A stretch of 64,000 nucleotides of DNA from Caldicellulosiruptor acetigenus (GTDB taxonomy: Bacteria; Bacillota; Thermoanaerobacteria; Caldicellulosiruptorales; Caldicellulosiruptoraceae), in contig NZ_CP113866.1 in the NCBI RefSeq assembly GCF_026914305.1, positions 1,119,501 to 1,183,500 on the forward strand, written 5' to 3'. Below, piece after piece: positions 40,876-49,472 of this stretch. Under the pieces are notes generated by a model, which had not been told where the DNA came from, ran no database searches, and was given only the letters and a program-made list of their open reading frames with translations. The stretch's first letter is position 1. Each line of letters opens with the position of its first letter. Made by a program: the position numbers and the translations under genes.

Positions 40876-40941
40876 AAGGAGGTGTCAAAAAAGGCAGTAT
40901 CCTGCAAAAAGGATGCAGGGTATTGCCTTTTTAAAAATATG
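40876..40941 (+). promoter_or_regulatory. SD, 18-bp hairpin and start codon of the helicase gene
   Basis: AAGGAGG (40876-40882) has no start codon at normal spacing; the GTG at 40882 overlaps it. From 40888 to 40932 is a hairpin with arms GGCAGTATCCTGC and GCAGGGTATTGCC, extended by A5/T5, 18 bp in all with two G-U pairs. The ATG at 40939 lies just beyond. Unfolded, SD and ATG are 56 bases apart; folded, about 11. The same structure with its T run also looks like an intrinsic terminator inside the operon. Confidence 0.55.
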
Positions 40942-43608
40942 CTTGAAAGATATTCATCGCGTCATATTGACCTTGCAGAGGGGTTTTTGAACAAACACCT
41001 GCGAAATGCTAAAAGCTATGATAGACTTGCAGGCTATTTTAGCTCATCTATTTTAGAAATTGCAGGTGAGGCAATTGAGAGCATAGAAGGAATTGCAAGG
41101 GTTGTTTGCAACTCTGAGGTTGAGAGCAAGGACGTTTTAGTGGCAAAGCTTGCAAAACAAAAGCTTGTCAGAGAGTGGTTCAAATCAAAACCTGAATTAA
41201 AGGCTGAACAGTTTCCAGATAGGTTTAAAAAACTCTATGAACTTCTAAAATGCGGAAAACTCCAGGTAAGGGTTGTACCAAATGATGTGTATGGACTTGT
41301 ACATGGCAAAGCTGGTGTCATCACCCTATCAGATGGCGGAAAGATTGCATTTGTTGGAAGTGTCAATGAAACGCTACCTGCCTGGAAAGGAAACTATGAG
41401 ATACTTTGGGCAGATGACAGTATTGAGAGCGTGGAGTGGGTGCAAAATGAGTTTGACTTTTTCTGGAATAGTCCTTATGCCTGTGAGCTTTGTGATTTAA
41501 TAATTGAAAACATAGGAAGGCTGGCAGAAAAGAATGTTGTTAGCGTTGAAGAGTGGCAAAAATGGCCTGACCCTGCTTCACCCGTGATAGAAGCACCTGT
41601 TTACCGAGAAGGTTTTGGGCTTTGGAATCACCAGAAGTATTTTGTAAAAATGGTGTTTGAAGAGCACTGCAAAGATGGGGCAAGATACATTCTTGCAGAT
41701 GAGGTTGGGCTTGGCAAAACTGCCCAGCTTGGTATGATTGCTCAGCTAACAGCACTCTACGGGGACAAACCTGTTTTGATAATTGTTCCAAAGACACTTT
41801 TGTGGCAATGGCAGGATGAGCTCAAAACAATGTTTGACATACCTTCTGCTGTGTGGGACGGTAAAAAGTGGATAGTTGAAACAGGGCAAGAGTATAGGCC
41901 ACAGGCAAATGGGATTCCACCAATATTGCAGTGTCCAAGGCGAATAGGAATAATTTCCCAGGGTTTGATTACTTCTAATTCAGATATTACAAAACCACTG
42001 CTTGAAATTGATTATGAATGCGTGATTGTTGATGAGGCACACAGGGCAAGGCGCCAAAATCTAAATAAGCCTGCTGAAAAGCCAGAGCCCAACAACCTTA
42101 TGAAGTTTTTGCTTGAGCTTTCGCAAAGGACAAAAACAATGATTTTAGCAACTGCAACTCCGATTCAGCTGCATCCTGTTGAAGGTTGGGACCTTTTATA
42201 CATACTTGCACAAGGCTCACCAAAGGTTTTAGGCAATGAGTTCAGCCTTTGGTATCAAAGACATTTAGAAGCAATTGATTTAGTACGCGGACAAAAGGAG
42301 ATTTCAAGCAAGGCTTATTACTGGGGATGGATAAGAAATCCTTTGCCTCCTTCAAAAGAAAATCCATTTACAATTGGGAAACTCAGAAGATCACTTGGTA
42401 TGAGCGATGATGAGTATGTTTCGTATGATGATTATGATGCTCTTTTGCCATCCCAGCAGGATATTGTAGATGAGTTGATAGAAGAAAACTTCATGGAAAA
42501 GTATAATCCTTTTATCAGGCACATTGTTAAGAGAAAGAGATCCACGCTTGAAAATACAATCGATCCAGAGACAGGCGAGCCTTACCTTAAAAAGATTGAT
42601 GTGCTACTTTATGGTGAAGGGGATGATGAAGGACTTGTACTTTCTGCACCGCTCAAAAAAGCTTATGAGTATGCTGAGGAGTTTACAAATTTATTGAGGC
42701 AAAAAACAGGTGCTAAGGGATTTTACAAAACACTTCTTTTGCGAAGGATGGGTTCTTCCATGCAGGCGGGCTTGAACACTGCAAAGGCAATTTATGAAAA
42801 GAGGGCGATCGTCAAAGACGACTTTTCAGAAGATGATGAAGACGATGAAATGCCGGATAGGATTAACATCACAGGCAGGGATGAGCTTTTCTGTTTAGAG
42901 GAAATAATAGAGCTGCTTGAATTTAACAAGGACAATGATCCAAAGCTAAATATGATTTTGCATATCTTAAAGAATATGGGATGGCTCGAAAGAGGCTGCA
43001 TAATCTTTTCTGAGTATTTTGACACAGCATGGACTGTTGCACAAAAATTGTCTTCATCTTTGCCAGATGAAAGGATAGCAATTTATGCAGGTGGCGATAA
43101 ATCTGGCATATTCAAAAATGGAGTTTATTCAAAGGTTGAACGAGATGAAATAAAAGAACTTGTATTGGATGGGAAAATTAGACTTATGATTGGAACAGAT
43201 GCAGCTGCAGAAGGTTTGAACTTGCAAACACTTGGCACTCTTATAAATGTCGACCTTCCATGGAACCCTATCAGACTTGAACAGCGCCAGGGAAGAATAA
43301 GGAGGATAGGTCAGCAATTTGACAAGGTATATGTGTATAACTTAAGATACAAGGATTCTATTGAAGATAAGATTCATGCGGTTTTGTCTGGCAGAATAAA
43401 AGCTACATATGACATGATTGGATCACTTCCAGAGATTATAAAGGATGAGTGGATGGAAATAGTCAAAACGGTCGAGATACTAAATTCCGAACACCCATTT
43501 GATATAAAATATAAGGATCATGTCGAAAAAGTCGACTGGGAGAGTTGCAAAAGAATTTTGGACAATGAACAAAGAAAAGAGTGGTTGTGTAGGGGGTGGA
43601 GTGAATAG
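40939..43608 (+). CDS. PLD-nuclease-like/SNF2 helicase of the anti-phage module
   Basis: From the ATG at 40939 the protein is 889 residues (a GTG at 40882 would add 19). The N-terminal 190 residues are phospholipase-D-like, with HGKAGVI and later FVGSVNET (HxK and GSxN). The SNF2 engine follows: Walker A DEVGLGKTAQ (about 254), DEAH (about 365), LATATPIQ, and the C-terminal lobe GTDAAAEGLNLQTL with RQGRIRRIGQ. DISARM carries a PLD protein and an SNF2 helicase as separate genes; here they are fused. It likely translocates on and cuts invading DNA. Confidence 0.87.
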   Translation: MLERYSSRHIDLAEGFLNKHLRNAKSYDRLAGYFSSSILEIAGEAIESIEGIARVVCNSEVESKDVLVAKLAKQKLVREWFKSKPELKAEQFPDRFKKLYELLKCGKLQVRVVPNDVYGLVHGKAGVITLSDGGKIAFVGSVNETLPAWKGNYEILWADDSIESVEWVQNEFDFFWNSPYACELCDLIIENIGRLAEKNVVSVEEWQKWPDPASPVIEAPVYREGFGLWNHQKYFVKMVFEEHCKDGARYILADEVGLGKTAQLGMIAQLTALYGDKPVLIIVPKTLLWQWQDELKTMFDIPSAVWDGKKWIVETGQEYRPQANGIPPILQCPRRIGIISQGLITSNSDITKPLLEIDYECVIVDEAHRARRQNLNKPAEKPEPNNLMKFLLELSQRTKTMILATATPIQLHPVEGWDLLYILAQGSPKVLGNEFSLWYQRHLEAIDLVRGQKEISSKAYYWGWIRNPLPPSKENPFTIGKLRRSLGMSDDEYVSYDDYDALLPSQQDIVDELIEENFMEKYNPFIRHIVKRKRSTLENTIDPETGEPYLKKIDVLLYGEGDDEGLVLSAPLKKAYEYAEEFTNLLRQKTGAKGFYKTLLLRRMGSSMQAGLNTAKAIYEKRAIVKDDFSEDDEDDEMPDRINITGRDELFCLEEIIELLEFNKDNDPKLNMILHILKNMGWLERGCIIFSEYFDTAWTVAQKLSSSLPDERIAIYAGGDKSGIFKNGVYSKVERDEIKELVLDGKIRLMIGTDAAAEGLNLQTLGTLINVDLPWNPIRLEQRQGRIRRIGQQFDKVYVYNLRYKDSIEDKIHAVLSGRIKATYDMIGSLPEIIKDEWMEIVKTVEILNSEHPFDIKYKDHVEKVDWESCKRILDNEQRKEWLCRGWSE

Positions 43609-43646
43609 GTTTTTTATTTTAAACTTTATTTATATAATTTCGACAA

Positions 43647-43666
43647 AAATCGATATATTTCGATTT
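43647..43666. promoter_or_regulatory. Palindrome upstream of the OLD nuclease
   Basis: AAATCGA (43647-43653) and TCGATTT (43660-43666) form a perfect inverted repeat spaced six bases, about 90 bases before the gene. It is of operator size. A weak TTGAAT...TATAAT-like pair follows near 43698-43712. Confidence 0.4.
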
Positions 43667-43755
43667 AAATAATTTGCTAAAATAATATCAGTTATTTGAA
43701 TTTGCGTATAATTAAGGGAAGAAGTTTATAAATCTTATGGAAGGAGGCAAAAGTA

Positions 43756-45669
43756 ATGTACTTAAATTATTTGATGGTAAAAAATTATAAAAGTTTAAAA
43801 GAGTTAGAAATCAAATTTTCGAAAGGAAAAAATATTATTATAGGACGAAACAATGCCGGAAAAAGTAATATTATAAAAGCAATTGATTTGGTGTTGGGAG
43901 AAGCTAACCCTGTTTACAAAAACATTAGAATCGATGATTTTTACTATGATAAAGAAAGGAATGATTTTGAAAGCAAATTGATGATTTATTGTGATTTGAG
44001 AAAATCGGAAAGTGAAAATTTTGAGTTCGAAAAAGCAAATGAAGAAAGAGTTTTCTATGTATTTAATATATCTTCATATAAACCCACTTTTAATGAACTG
44101 GAAAGAATAACTGAATTTTTTAGAGATGATGATTTTTCAGATAGAAATGGAGTGGATTTCGAAAAAAAGAAATTTACATGGGAGCAAATAATTAAAAATT
44201 ATCAGCATTATGCCTTTCTATTTTTTGCCATTAGAAATTGTGAAAATTTGAGTAAAAAACTATTATTTTTTGTTTTTGATCATTCTCAACAAGGAACAAC
44301 CTCTTTATATGTTTATCCTTACTTTCCAGTTATTAAAAATAGTTTAATTAAGAGTTTTGTTATGCCTTCGTTTAGGAGTCCCAACGAACAATTAAAGTTA
44401 AATAATTATAGTTGGTCTGGAAAGTTATTCAAAAATTTAATTGATAAGACTTCTGATAATGAATTAAAAAAAATAATTAATGCCTTAAATATTAAGAGTG
44501 ATATTATATTTGAAAATATAAAAAGTCAAATACAGAATGAAATATTTGTAATTGGTTTTCCTGAAACAGATGTTAATTTTCAAATGTGTAATGATACAAT
44601 TGATGATTTGTATAAGAATGTAGAAATATTTGTTGATGATGGTTTTAAAAGTGAGTTAACACAGAAAGGAAGCGGAATTCAGAGTGCTGTAATTATTGAT
44701 TTATTTGCATTTTATACAAAACATACAACCAATAAAACATCTTCTTTACTTTGTATTGAAGAACCGGAATTGTTTTTGCATCCGCATGGTTGTAGAGTTA
44801 TTAACAAAAAGATCAATGAATTTCTATATAATACTCAAAATGAAGAACAACCTTTTAATCAAGTTATTATGACAACACATAATGTTGAGTTCTTAAAAGG
44901 AGCTGATAAGAAGAGCACAATATATATAGTAACAAAAGTTGGTAATTCAACGAGAGCAAGAGAAATTAAATTGGAATCCTATAAGCATTTACTTCTTGAT
45001 AATAATCAGAATGAGCTTTTTTTTGCTGAAAAAGTTATACTATGTGAAGGATATGATATGTATTTAGTAAAATTTGTAGCTGATGAAATTATGCCTTATC
45101 AATTAGATTTATATAATGTTTCAGTTATAGAGACTGGTGGAAAAAATAATTTTATTAGATATTTAGAACTCATAAAGGAAAAGTTGGGTCTGAAATGTGC
45201 TATTTTAGCTGACTTTGATTATCTTCTTCGTGATGAAAAACGAGATGAAAATGGACGGATTGTTAAAAAATCAAATATTGAAGATATTGAAAAATTTTTT
45301 TCTGATAATAAGGATATATTTGTAGCTCTAAAGGCTTTAAGAAAGAAGATAAAACAAAAATATCCAGGTGAATTTGAAAAAGCAAAACATATATCAAGCT
45401 TTGAAAATGATAAAGAGATTTATTATAACTTGATGCAATTAATAAATGATCTAAAGAAACTAGGGGTATTTATATTATATGGAGAAATAGAAGATTTATT
45501 TATAGACGAACAAGTTAGAAATAGATACTGCGATAAAGAGAAAAATAAATTATCTTTGGCATCGATTTTGGAGATAAACAATGATATTTTAGGTGGAGGC
45601 AAAAAAATAAGTGAAATTATAAATATCAAACCTATTGAAGAATTGGTTAAATTTGTTATCAATATATAA
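43756..45669 (+). CDS. OLD-family ATPase with TOPRIM nuclease domain
   Basis: The 637-residue protein has an SMC-like ATPase: Walker A GRNNAGKSNIIKA (about 32-44), signature KGSGIQSA and Walker B LLCIEEPELFLHPHG. The C-terminal TOPRIM domain has the glutamate in VILCEGYDMYLV (about 430) and DFD near 485, with a late GEIEDLF. This is the overcoming-lysogenisation-defect architecture, metal-dependent nucleases that act in phage defence alone or as GajA. No GajB-type helicase follows, so it is probably a stand-alone OLD. AGGAGG precedes the ATG. Confidence 0.87.
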   Translation: MYLNYLMVKNYKSLKELEIKFSKGKNIIIGRNNAGKSNIIKAIDLVLGEANPVYKNIRIDDFYYDKERNDFESKLMIYCDLRKSESENFEFEKANEERVFYVFNISSYKPTFNELERITEFFRDDDFSDRNGVDFEKKKFTWEQIIKNYQHYAFLFFAIRNCENLSKKLLFFVFDHSQQGTTSLYVYPYFPVIKNSLIKSFVMPSFRSPNEQLKLNNYSWSGKLFKNLIDKTSDNELKKIINALNIKSDIIFENIKSQIQNEIFVIGFPETDVNFQMCNDTIDDLYKNVEIFVDDGFKSELTQKGSGIQSAVIIDLFAFYTKHTTNKTSSLLCIEEPELFLHPHGCRVINKKINEFLYNTQNEEQPFNQVIMTTHNVEFLKGADKKSTIYIVTKVGNSTRAREIKLESYKHLLLDNNQNELFFAEKVILCEGYDMYLVKFVADEIMPYQLDLYNVSVIETGGKNNFIRYLELIKEKLGLKCAILADFDYLLRDEKRDENGRIVKKSNIEDIEKFFSDNKDIFVALKALRKKIKQKYPGEFEKAKHISSFENDKEIYYNLMQLINDLKKLGVFILYGEIEDLFIDEQVRNRYCDKEKNKLSLASILEINNDILGGGKKISEIINIKPIEELVKFVINI

Positions 45670-46079
45670 TTAATAGTAACAAAAGGCAAACTACTATCAT
45701 CATTTTTAGAGAAGCTTAAGGAGTTGTTATTAATAAAACGCTTAATTGGAGCTGATGCTATTATATCCGACTATGGTTACTTTCCAACATTTCATGATGA
45801 TATAATTGAGGATATTACAATATTACCAAAATAAGAATAACTATTAAAATGTAAACATTGCCTTACAATCCCAAATCACAACCAAAGTTAAGTTTTATTT
45901 GTAGAAATGTTTACAAATTTGAGTTTTCTTACGAAAAGATAAAAATCGATGAGGGAGAATTGGATCAAATTTTTAAATTGTATTTTGAAAAAAGTGAAGA
46001 TTACATAACATTAATAATAAGTGGAATCTATTTAAGTGGCTTTATAATTTGTGAAAACATTCAGATTTTAAAGTTATGA
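45670..46079 (+). pseudogene. Decayed small gene, possibly Imm50-like
   Basis: After the OLD stop, in the same frame, 45670-45834 reads LIGADAIISDYGYFPTFHDD, with a GYxPxFHD motif like that of Imm50-type immunity proteins. A frame change leads to 45858-46079, ending YLSGFIICENIQILKL, similar in style to the family's C-terminal strands. No complete frame or good start remains. The family link rests on short motifs only. Confidence 0.35.
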
Positions 46080-46168
46080 TAATTCAATTTATTTTATTTT
46101 TGAATAATTGTTTTATTACAAGCGTTCTTACATTTTGTAAGGTGAAAAAATAATAGGAAAATAAATAC

Positions 46169-46197
46169 TTGCACACCAAACAAATGTATGGTATAAT
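46169..46197 (+). promoter_or_regulatory. Promoter of the methylase-nuclease pair
   Basis: TTGCAC (46169-46174) and TATAAT (46192-46197) are spaced 17 bases, 40 bases before the methylase ATG. The leader is very short. Confidence 0.75.
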
Positions 46198-46236
46198 CAA
46201 ATCAAAACTAATTTAATCAGTGGAGTTAGATTTTCA

Positions 46237-47109
46237 ATGAGAACACAAATAACTTTTCTACCACAAAAGGTTTCGCCAATTGTAAAATGGGCAGGGGGCA
46301 AGAGACAGATAATAAAAAGTTTGTTTAAAAAACTGCCCAACCACTTTTCTACATATTTTGAACCATTCTTAGGTGGCGGAGCACTTTTAATAGAGCTTTA
46401 TAATAAAGGAATTTTAAAGAGTGCTGTAGTTTCAGATATTAATCTTGATCTCATAAACCTCTACACTGCAATTAGAAATTGTCCAGATGAGGTAGTTTAC
46501 TATATTAAAAATTTAGATTTTAAAAACACTGAAGACGATTACTATAAGGCAAGAGAACTTTACAATTCTATTAAGATAAAAAGTCTGAATACAATTGAAA
46601 ATGAAAATTTACTCAAAGCAGTATTATTGCTTTATTTGAACAGACACTGTTACAATGGGCTTTACAGAGTAAATTCAAAGGGCGAATTCAATGTTCCTTT
46701 TGGAAGATATAAAAATCCTAAGTTGCCAAGTAGAGAAGAAATATTTGCCTTTTCAGAAATGCTGCAGTCTGTTGAAATTTTACATGCAGACTTTGAAGAA
46801 GCGGTTAAGAAAGCTTCTGAGTTTGATTTTGTATATTTTGATCCTCCATACATGCCTGTGTCCAAAACAGCTAATTTTACTGACTACACAGTTGCAGGTT
46901 TTACAAAAGAAGAGCAGGTAAGGCTGAAAAATGTTTGTGATAATCTTAGCAAAAAGGGTTGTTTTGTTATGATAAGCAACTCAGATTCAGAATTTATAAG
47001 AGAACTTTATAAAAGTTACAACCTTGAGGTAATAGAAACAAAAAGGCTTATTAATTCAAGTGCTGGAAAGAGGACAGGTCATAAAGAAGTTATTATAACT
47101 AATTATTGA
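46237..47109 (+). CDS. DNA adenine methylase, Dam/DpnM type
   Basis: The 290-residue alpha-class amino-methylase has SAM motif I PIVKWAGGKRQ, FEPFLGGGALLIELY, and the catalytic DPPYMPVSK preceded by FDFVYF. The close Dam/DpnM layout suggests N6 methylation of adenine, probably in GATC. The SD is weak. It is paired 15 bases upstream of a small PD-(D/E)XK-like protein, so it most likely protects against that enzyme. Confidence 0.9.
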   Translation: MRTQITFLPQKVSPIVKWAGGKRQIIKSLFKKLPNHFSTYFEPFLGGGALLIELYNKGILKSAVVSDINLDLINLYTAIRNCPDEVVYYIKNLDFKNTEDDYYKARELYNSIKIKSLNTIENENLLKAVLLLYLNRHCYNGLYRVNSKGEFNVPFGRYKNPKLPSREEIFAFSEMLQSVEILHADFEEAVKKASEFDFVYFDPPYMPVSKTANFTDYTVAGFTKEEQVRLKNVCDNLSKKGCFVMISNSDSEFIRELYKSYNLEVIETKRLINSSAGKRTGHKEVIITNY

Positions 47110-47124
47110 AAAGAAGGTGTTATT

Positions 47125-47550
47125 GTGTCACCAGGTGGTAGAGGTACTCGAACGGGAAGAGTTCATGAAAAACTTATCAAACAAGCGTTATTAGAAAATT
47201 ACGCTGGTGCTTTTAAAGAACAGGTTGTAATTGGCAATGATCTCTTCGGGAATAAATATAAAGCTGATTTTGTTTTAAATGATGAGATAATTATAAGTGC
47301 TAAATGGCAGCAAACACGTGGGACTGCAGAGCAAAAAATAGTTTATGAGATAATGACTTTAGTAAAAATTTTAAAAGAAAATCCAAGGTATAAAAAAGCT
47401 TATATTGTAATTAGTGGAACAGGATATACTAAGAAAGCAAAAGATTTTTATCTAAATCAAAAGCACGTTGACTACATAAAAGAGGGGGACTTAGTAGAGA
47501 TATTATCTTTTGAAGATTTTGTCAAAAGATCAAATTTAAAATTGCTGTAA
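47125..47550 (+). CDS. Short PD-(D/E)XK-like nuclease, putative type II restriction enzyme
   Basis: The 141-residue protein has GNKYKADFVLNDEIIISAKW followed by GTAEQKIVYEI. The order D - (E/x)xK-like IISAKWQ - Q/E fits a PD-(D/E)XK core in which the catalytic lysine is in SAKW. It starts at GTG 47125 right behind the methylase. At 141 residues it is about half of DpnII/MboI, so it is either a minimal restriction enzyme or a Vsr-sized nuclease. The frame appears intact. Confidence 0.65.
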   Translation: MSPGGRGTRTGRVHEKLIKQALLENYAGAFKEQVVIGNDLFGNKYKADFVLNDEIIISAKWQQTRGTAEQKIVYEIMTLVKILKENPRYKKAYIVISGTGYTKKAKDFYLNQKHVDYIKEGDLVEILSFEDFVKRSNLKLL

Positions 47551-47574
47551 AAGTAGAAAGATATTAAAAAAACC

Positions 47575-47617
47575 AAAAAGGGCTAAGTACACATCTGGTG
47601 CCGCCTTAGCCCTTTTT
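47575..47617. terminator. Bidirectional terminator closing the defence island
   Basis: AAAAAGGGCTAAG (47575-47587) pairs perfectly with CTTAGCCCTTTTT (47605-47617). It serves the restriction pair on the plus strand and the DUF815 gene on the minus strand, overlapping the latter's stop. Confidence 0.88.
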
Positions 47618-48928
47618 CATTTTCTGGTTTGCCTCATACCAGTCTACAAACTGCTTTGCAGTTCGAGGTGACCGGCCATTGTAGTTCATCTCCCACTGCA
47701 GTGCAAGCCTGTGCAGCTCTTCTGTAATCTCAATTCCTCTTTTCTTTGCAATCTCCTCAACAATTGCAAGGTATTCCTGCTGGGTTGGGGATGGGTATGT
47801 GACTATTATTCCGAATCTGTCAGCAAGAGAAAGTTTTTCTTCTAAAGTGTCCTGCCAGTGTACTTCATCATCAGAAAAACTGCTTCTGTCGCTAAACCTT
47901 TCTTTTACCAGGTGTCTTCTGTTTGAAGTTGCATATATCACAACATTTTGAGGCATTGCTTCTAAAGATCCTTCTAATATGGCTTTTAGTTTGGTATAAT
48001 TTTCCTCAATATCTTCAAAAGACAAATCATCTACAAAGATTATAAACTTAAGCGGGACATCTCTTAAGATTCTTATTAATTTTGGAAAAGTGTAAAGCTG
48101 GTCTTTGAACACCTCAACAACTCTCAAACCTCTGTGAGAAAATTCGTTCAAAAGAGCCTTTACAGTTGATGACTTTCCAGTCCCTCTGCTGCCATAGAGC
48201 AAAATATTGTTGACCTTCTTACCATTTAAAAACGCCAAAGTATTTTCAACAACAATCTTCTTTTGCCTTTCAATATTTACAAGGTCATCAAGTCTTATTG
48301 GGTCTAAATTTTCAATACCCACAAGATTATTTCCGTCCCATGAAAAACCTTTGTACCTTGCGAAAATTCCAAAGCCATTTTGCTTGTGGAATTCTATAAG
48401 CTCCTCAATTAAACTGCTCCAAGGAGTTATATTCAAAAATTTTTCAATGATGGTTTTTGTAGAATTATCAATGGTGTTGTGCAACATGGTATTTGTGACT
48501 TTAAACTCTAAAAAACTTTCAGCTAAAAAGTCTGATAAGGTGGCACAATCTTTTAAGTAATCCCTTATCTCTTTTCCTGAAAAGTTTGATATAAACTCAA
48601 GACAATCTAAATCATGAGCTGTGGCTTTTTTAAGACTTTCGTCTATTGCTATATTGTTAATACTTTTTGCTGCTAATTTTGTAAAAGTATTTTCACTAAA
48701 GAGAATTTTCGCAATAATGTATTCTTTTAAACTGCACCTTTTCCCGGCTTCTAAAAGATTGTAATAAACTGTGCTGTAAAGATTTATAACTTTTTTCAAA
48801 TCATGATTTCCATCGTCAATATAGCAGATAAGATTATACAGCTTTTCAAGAACACTATCATGAAGAAGGTTTCGATAGACTTTTAGACTTTCAAAACACA
48901 GCCTGTATAGCCCTATTTTCTCTTCCAT
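47606..48928 (-). CDS. DUF815 AAA+ ATPase
   Basis: The 440-residue protein has a helical N-terminal half. The AAA+ core follows: NILLYGSRGTGKSSTVKAL (Walker A), FIIFVDDLSFE (Walker B), VVIYATSNRRHLVKE (sensor 1) and a C-terminal GRSPRTAKQFVDW. DUF815 proteins are broadly conserved in Firmicutes and proteobacteria with no assigned role. ATG 48928 has AAAGGAG 10-16 bases before it; an upstream TTG overlaps that SD. Confidence 0.88.
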   Translation of the reverse strand: MEEKIGLYRLCFESLKVYRNLLHDSVLEKLYNLICYIDDGNHDLKKVINLYSTVYYNLLEAGKRCSLKEYIIAKILFSENTFTKLAAKSINNIAIDESLKKATAHDLDCLEFISNFSGKEIRDYLKDCATLSDFLAESFLEFKVTNTMLHNTIDNSTKTIIEKFLNITPWSSLIEELIEFHKQNGFGIFARYKGFSWDGNNLVGIENLDPIRLDDLVNIERQKKIVVENTLAFLNGKKVNNILLYGSRGTGKSSTVKALLNEFSHRGLRVVEVFKDQLYTFPKLIRILRDVPLKFIIFVDDLSFEDIEENYTKLKAILEGSLEAMPQNVVIYATSNRRHLVKERFSDRSSFSDDEVHWQDTLEEKLSLADRFGIIVTYPSPTQQEYLAIVEEIAKKRGIEITEELHRLALQWEMNYNGRSPRTAKQFVDWYEANQKMKKG

Positions 48929-49005
48929 TGTAGCACGTCTCCTTTGTACCAAAATTAGAATCTTTTGTAATAAAAGTTATACTCAAATTTCCTTTGATTT
49001 TTAAC

Positions 49006-49278
49006 CTAAGAGCCATTAGCTACTGAGGGATTTTCCAAGCACTCAATGGTATCTATCTCGCATTCCATTCCAATTTCAACAAGTTTTCCTATTACAATCT
49101 TTGCTTTTGTATTCTCAATATATTTCATCACAATTAATTCTGATTCAAGAAATAGAAAAAAACATTTAAAGATACTTAGTAAAAATGGTATTCTCTTTAT
49201 CTCTACATTTATTTTAGAACACCCAATCTCTTTTGAAAAGTCTCTTTTATTAAATTCAAAATTTTGATTGACAAACTC
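49006..49278 (-). pseudogene. Open but start-less frame in the gap before the TPR locus
   Basis: The 48.95-49.47 kb gap has no convincing gene. On the minus strand 49278-49006 is open for 90 codons (KRDFSKEIGCSKINVEIKR, later KIVIGKLVEIGMECEID) without a start or SD near its 5' end. It could be the tail of a lost gene or chance in AT-rich DNA. I do not recognise it. Confidence 0.25.
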
Positions 49279-49376
49279 TTAACAATCAAGATAATTTTTG
49301 ATTAAATTCAAATATATTCATAATTAAAAAACACCACAGCTTTTCAAAGTGGAGCTTCTAACAATTACTATTTTGT

Positions 49377-49390
49377 GTTATAATTATAAC
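49377..49390. promoter_or_regulatory. Palindrome upstream of the membrane-TPR locus
   Basis: GTTATAATTATAAC is a perfect 14-base palindrome 83 bases before the first gene of the locus. It includes a TATAAT-like core, so it could be a -10 element or an operator. It is not repeated before the second copy of the locus. Confidence 0.35.
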
Positions 49391-49472
49391 AATATAACTA
49401 AAATTTATATAAAATAATAGTTGTGATTGTGAATGCAAGAGAACTTAAAATTAAAGAGAGGGGAATTGGGGG

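Noticed and set aside
34089-43608. Complete BREX or DISARM system
   Set aside because: PglZ, BrxL, BrxA/B and the DrmA/DrmB genes are all missing, and the PLD and SNF2 parts are fused, so neither label fits.
43756-47550. Gabija (GajA-GajB) system
   Set aside because: The OLD protein is GajA-like in layout, but no UvrD-type helicase follows; the next intact genes are a methylase and a small nuclease.
49046-49267. 73-codon plus-strand frame in the gap before the TPR locus
   Set aside because: No SD, low-complexity hydrophobic content, and antisense to an equally open frame; neither is convincing.
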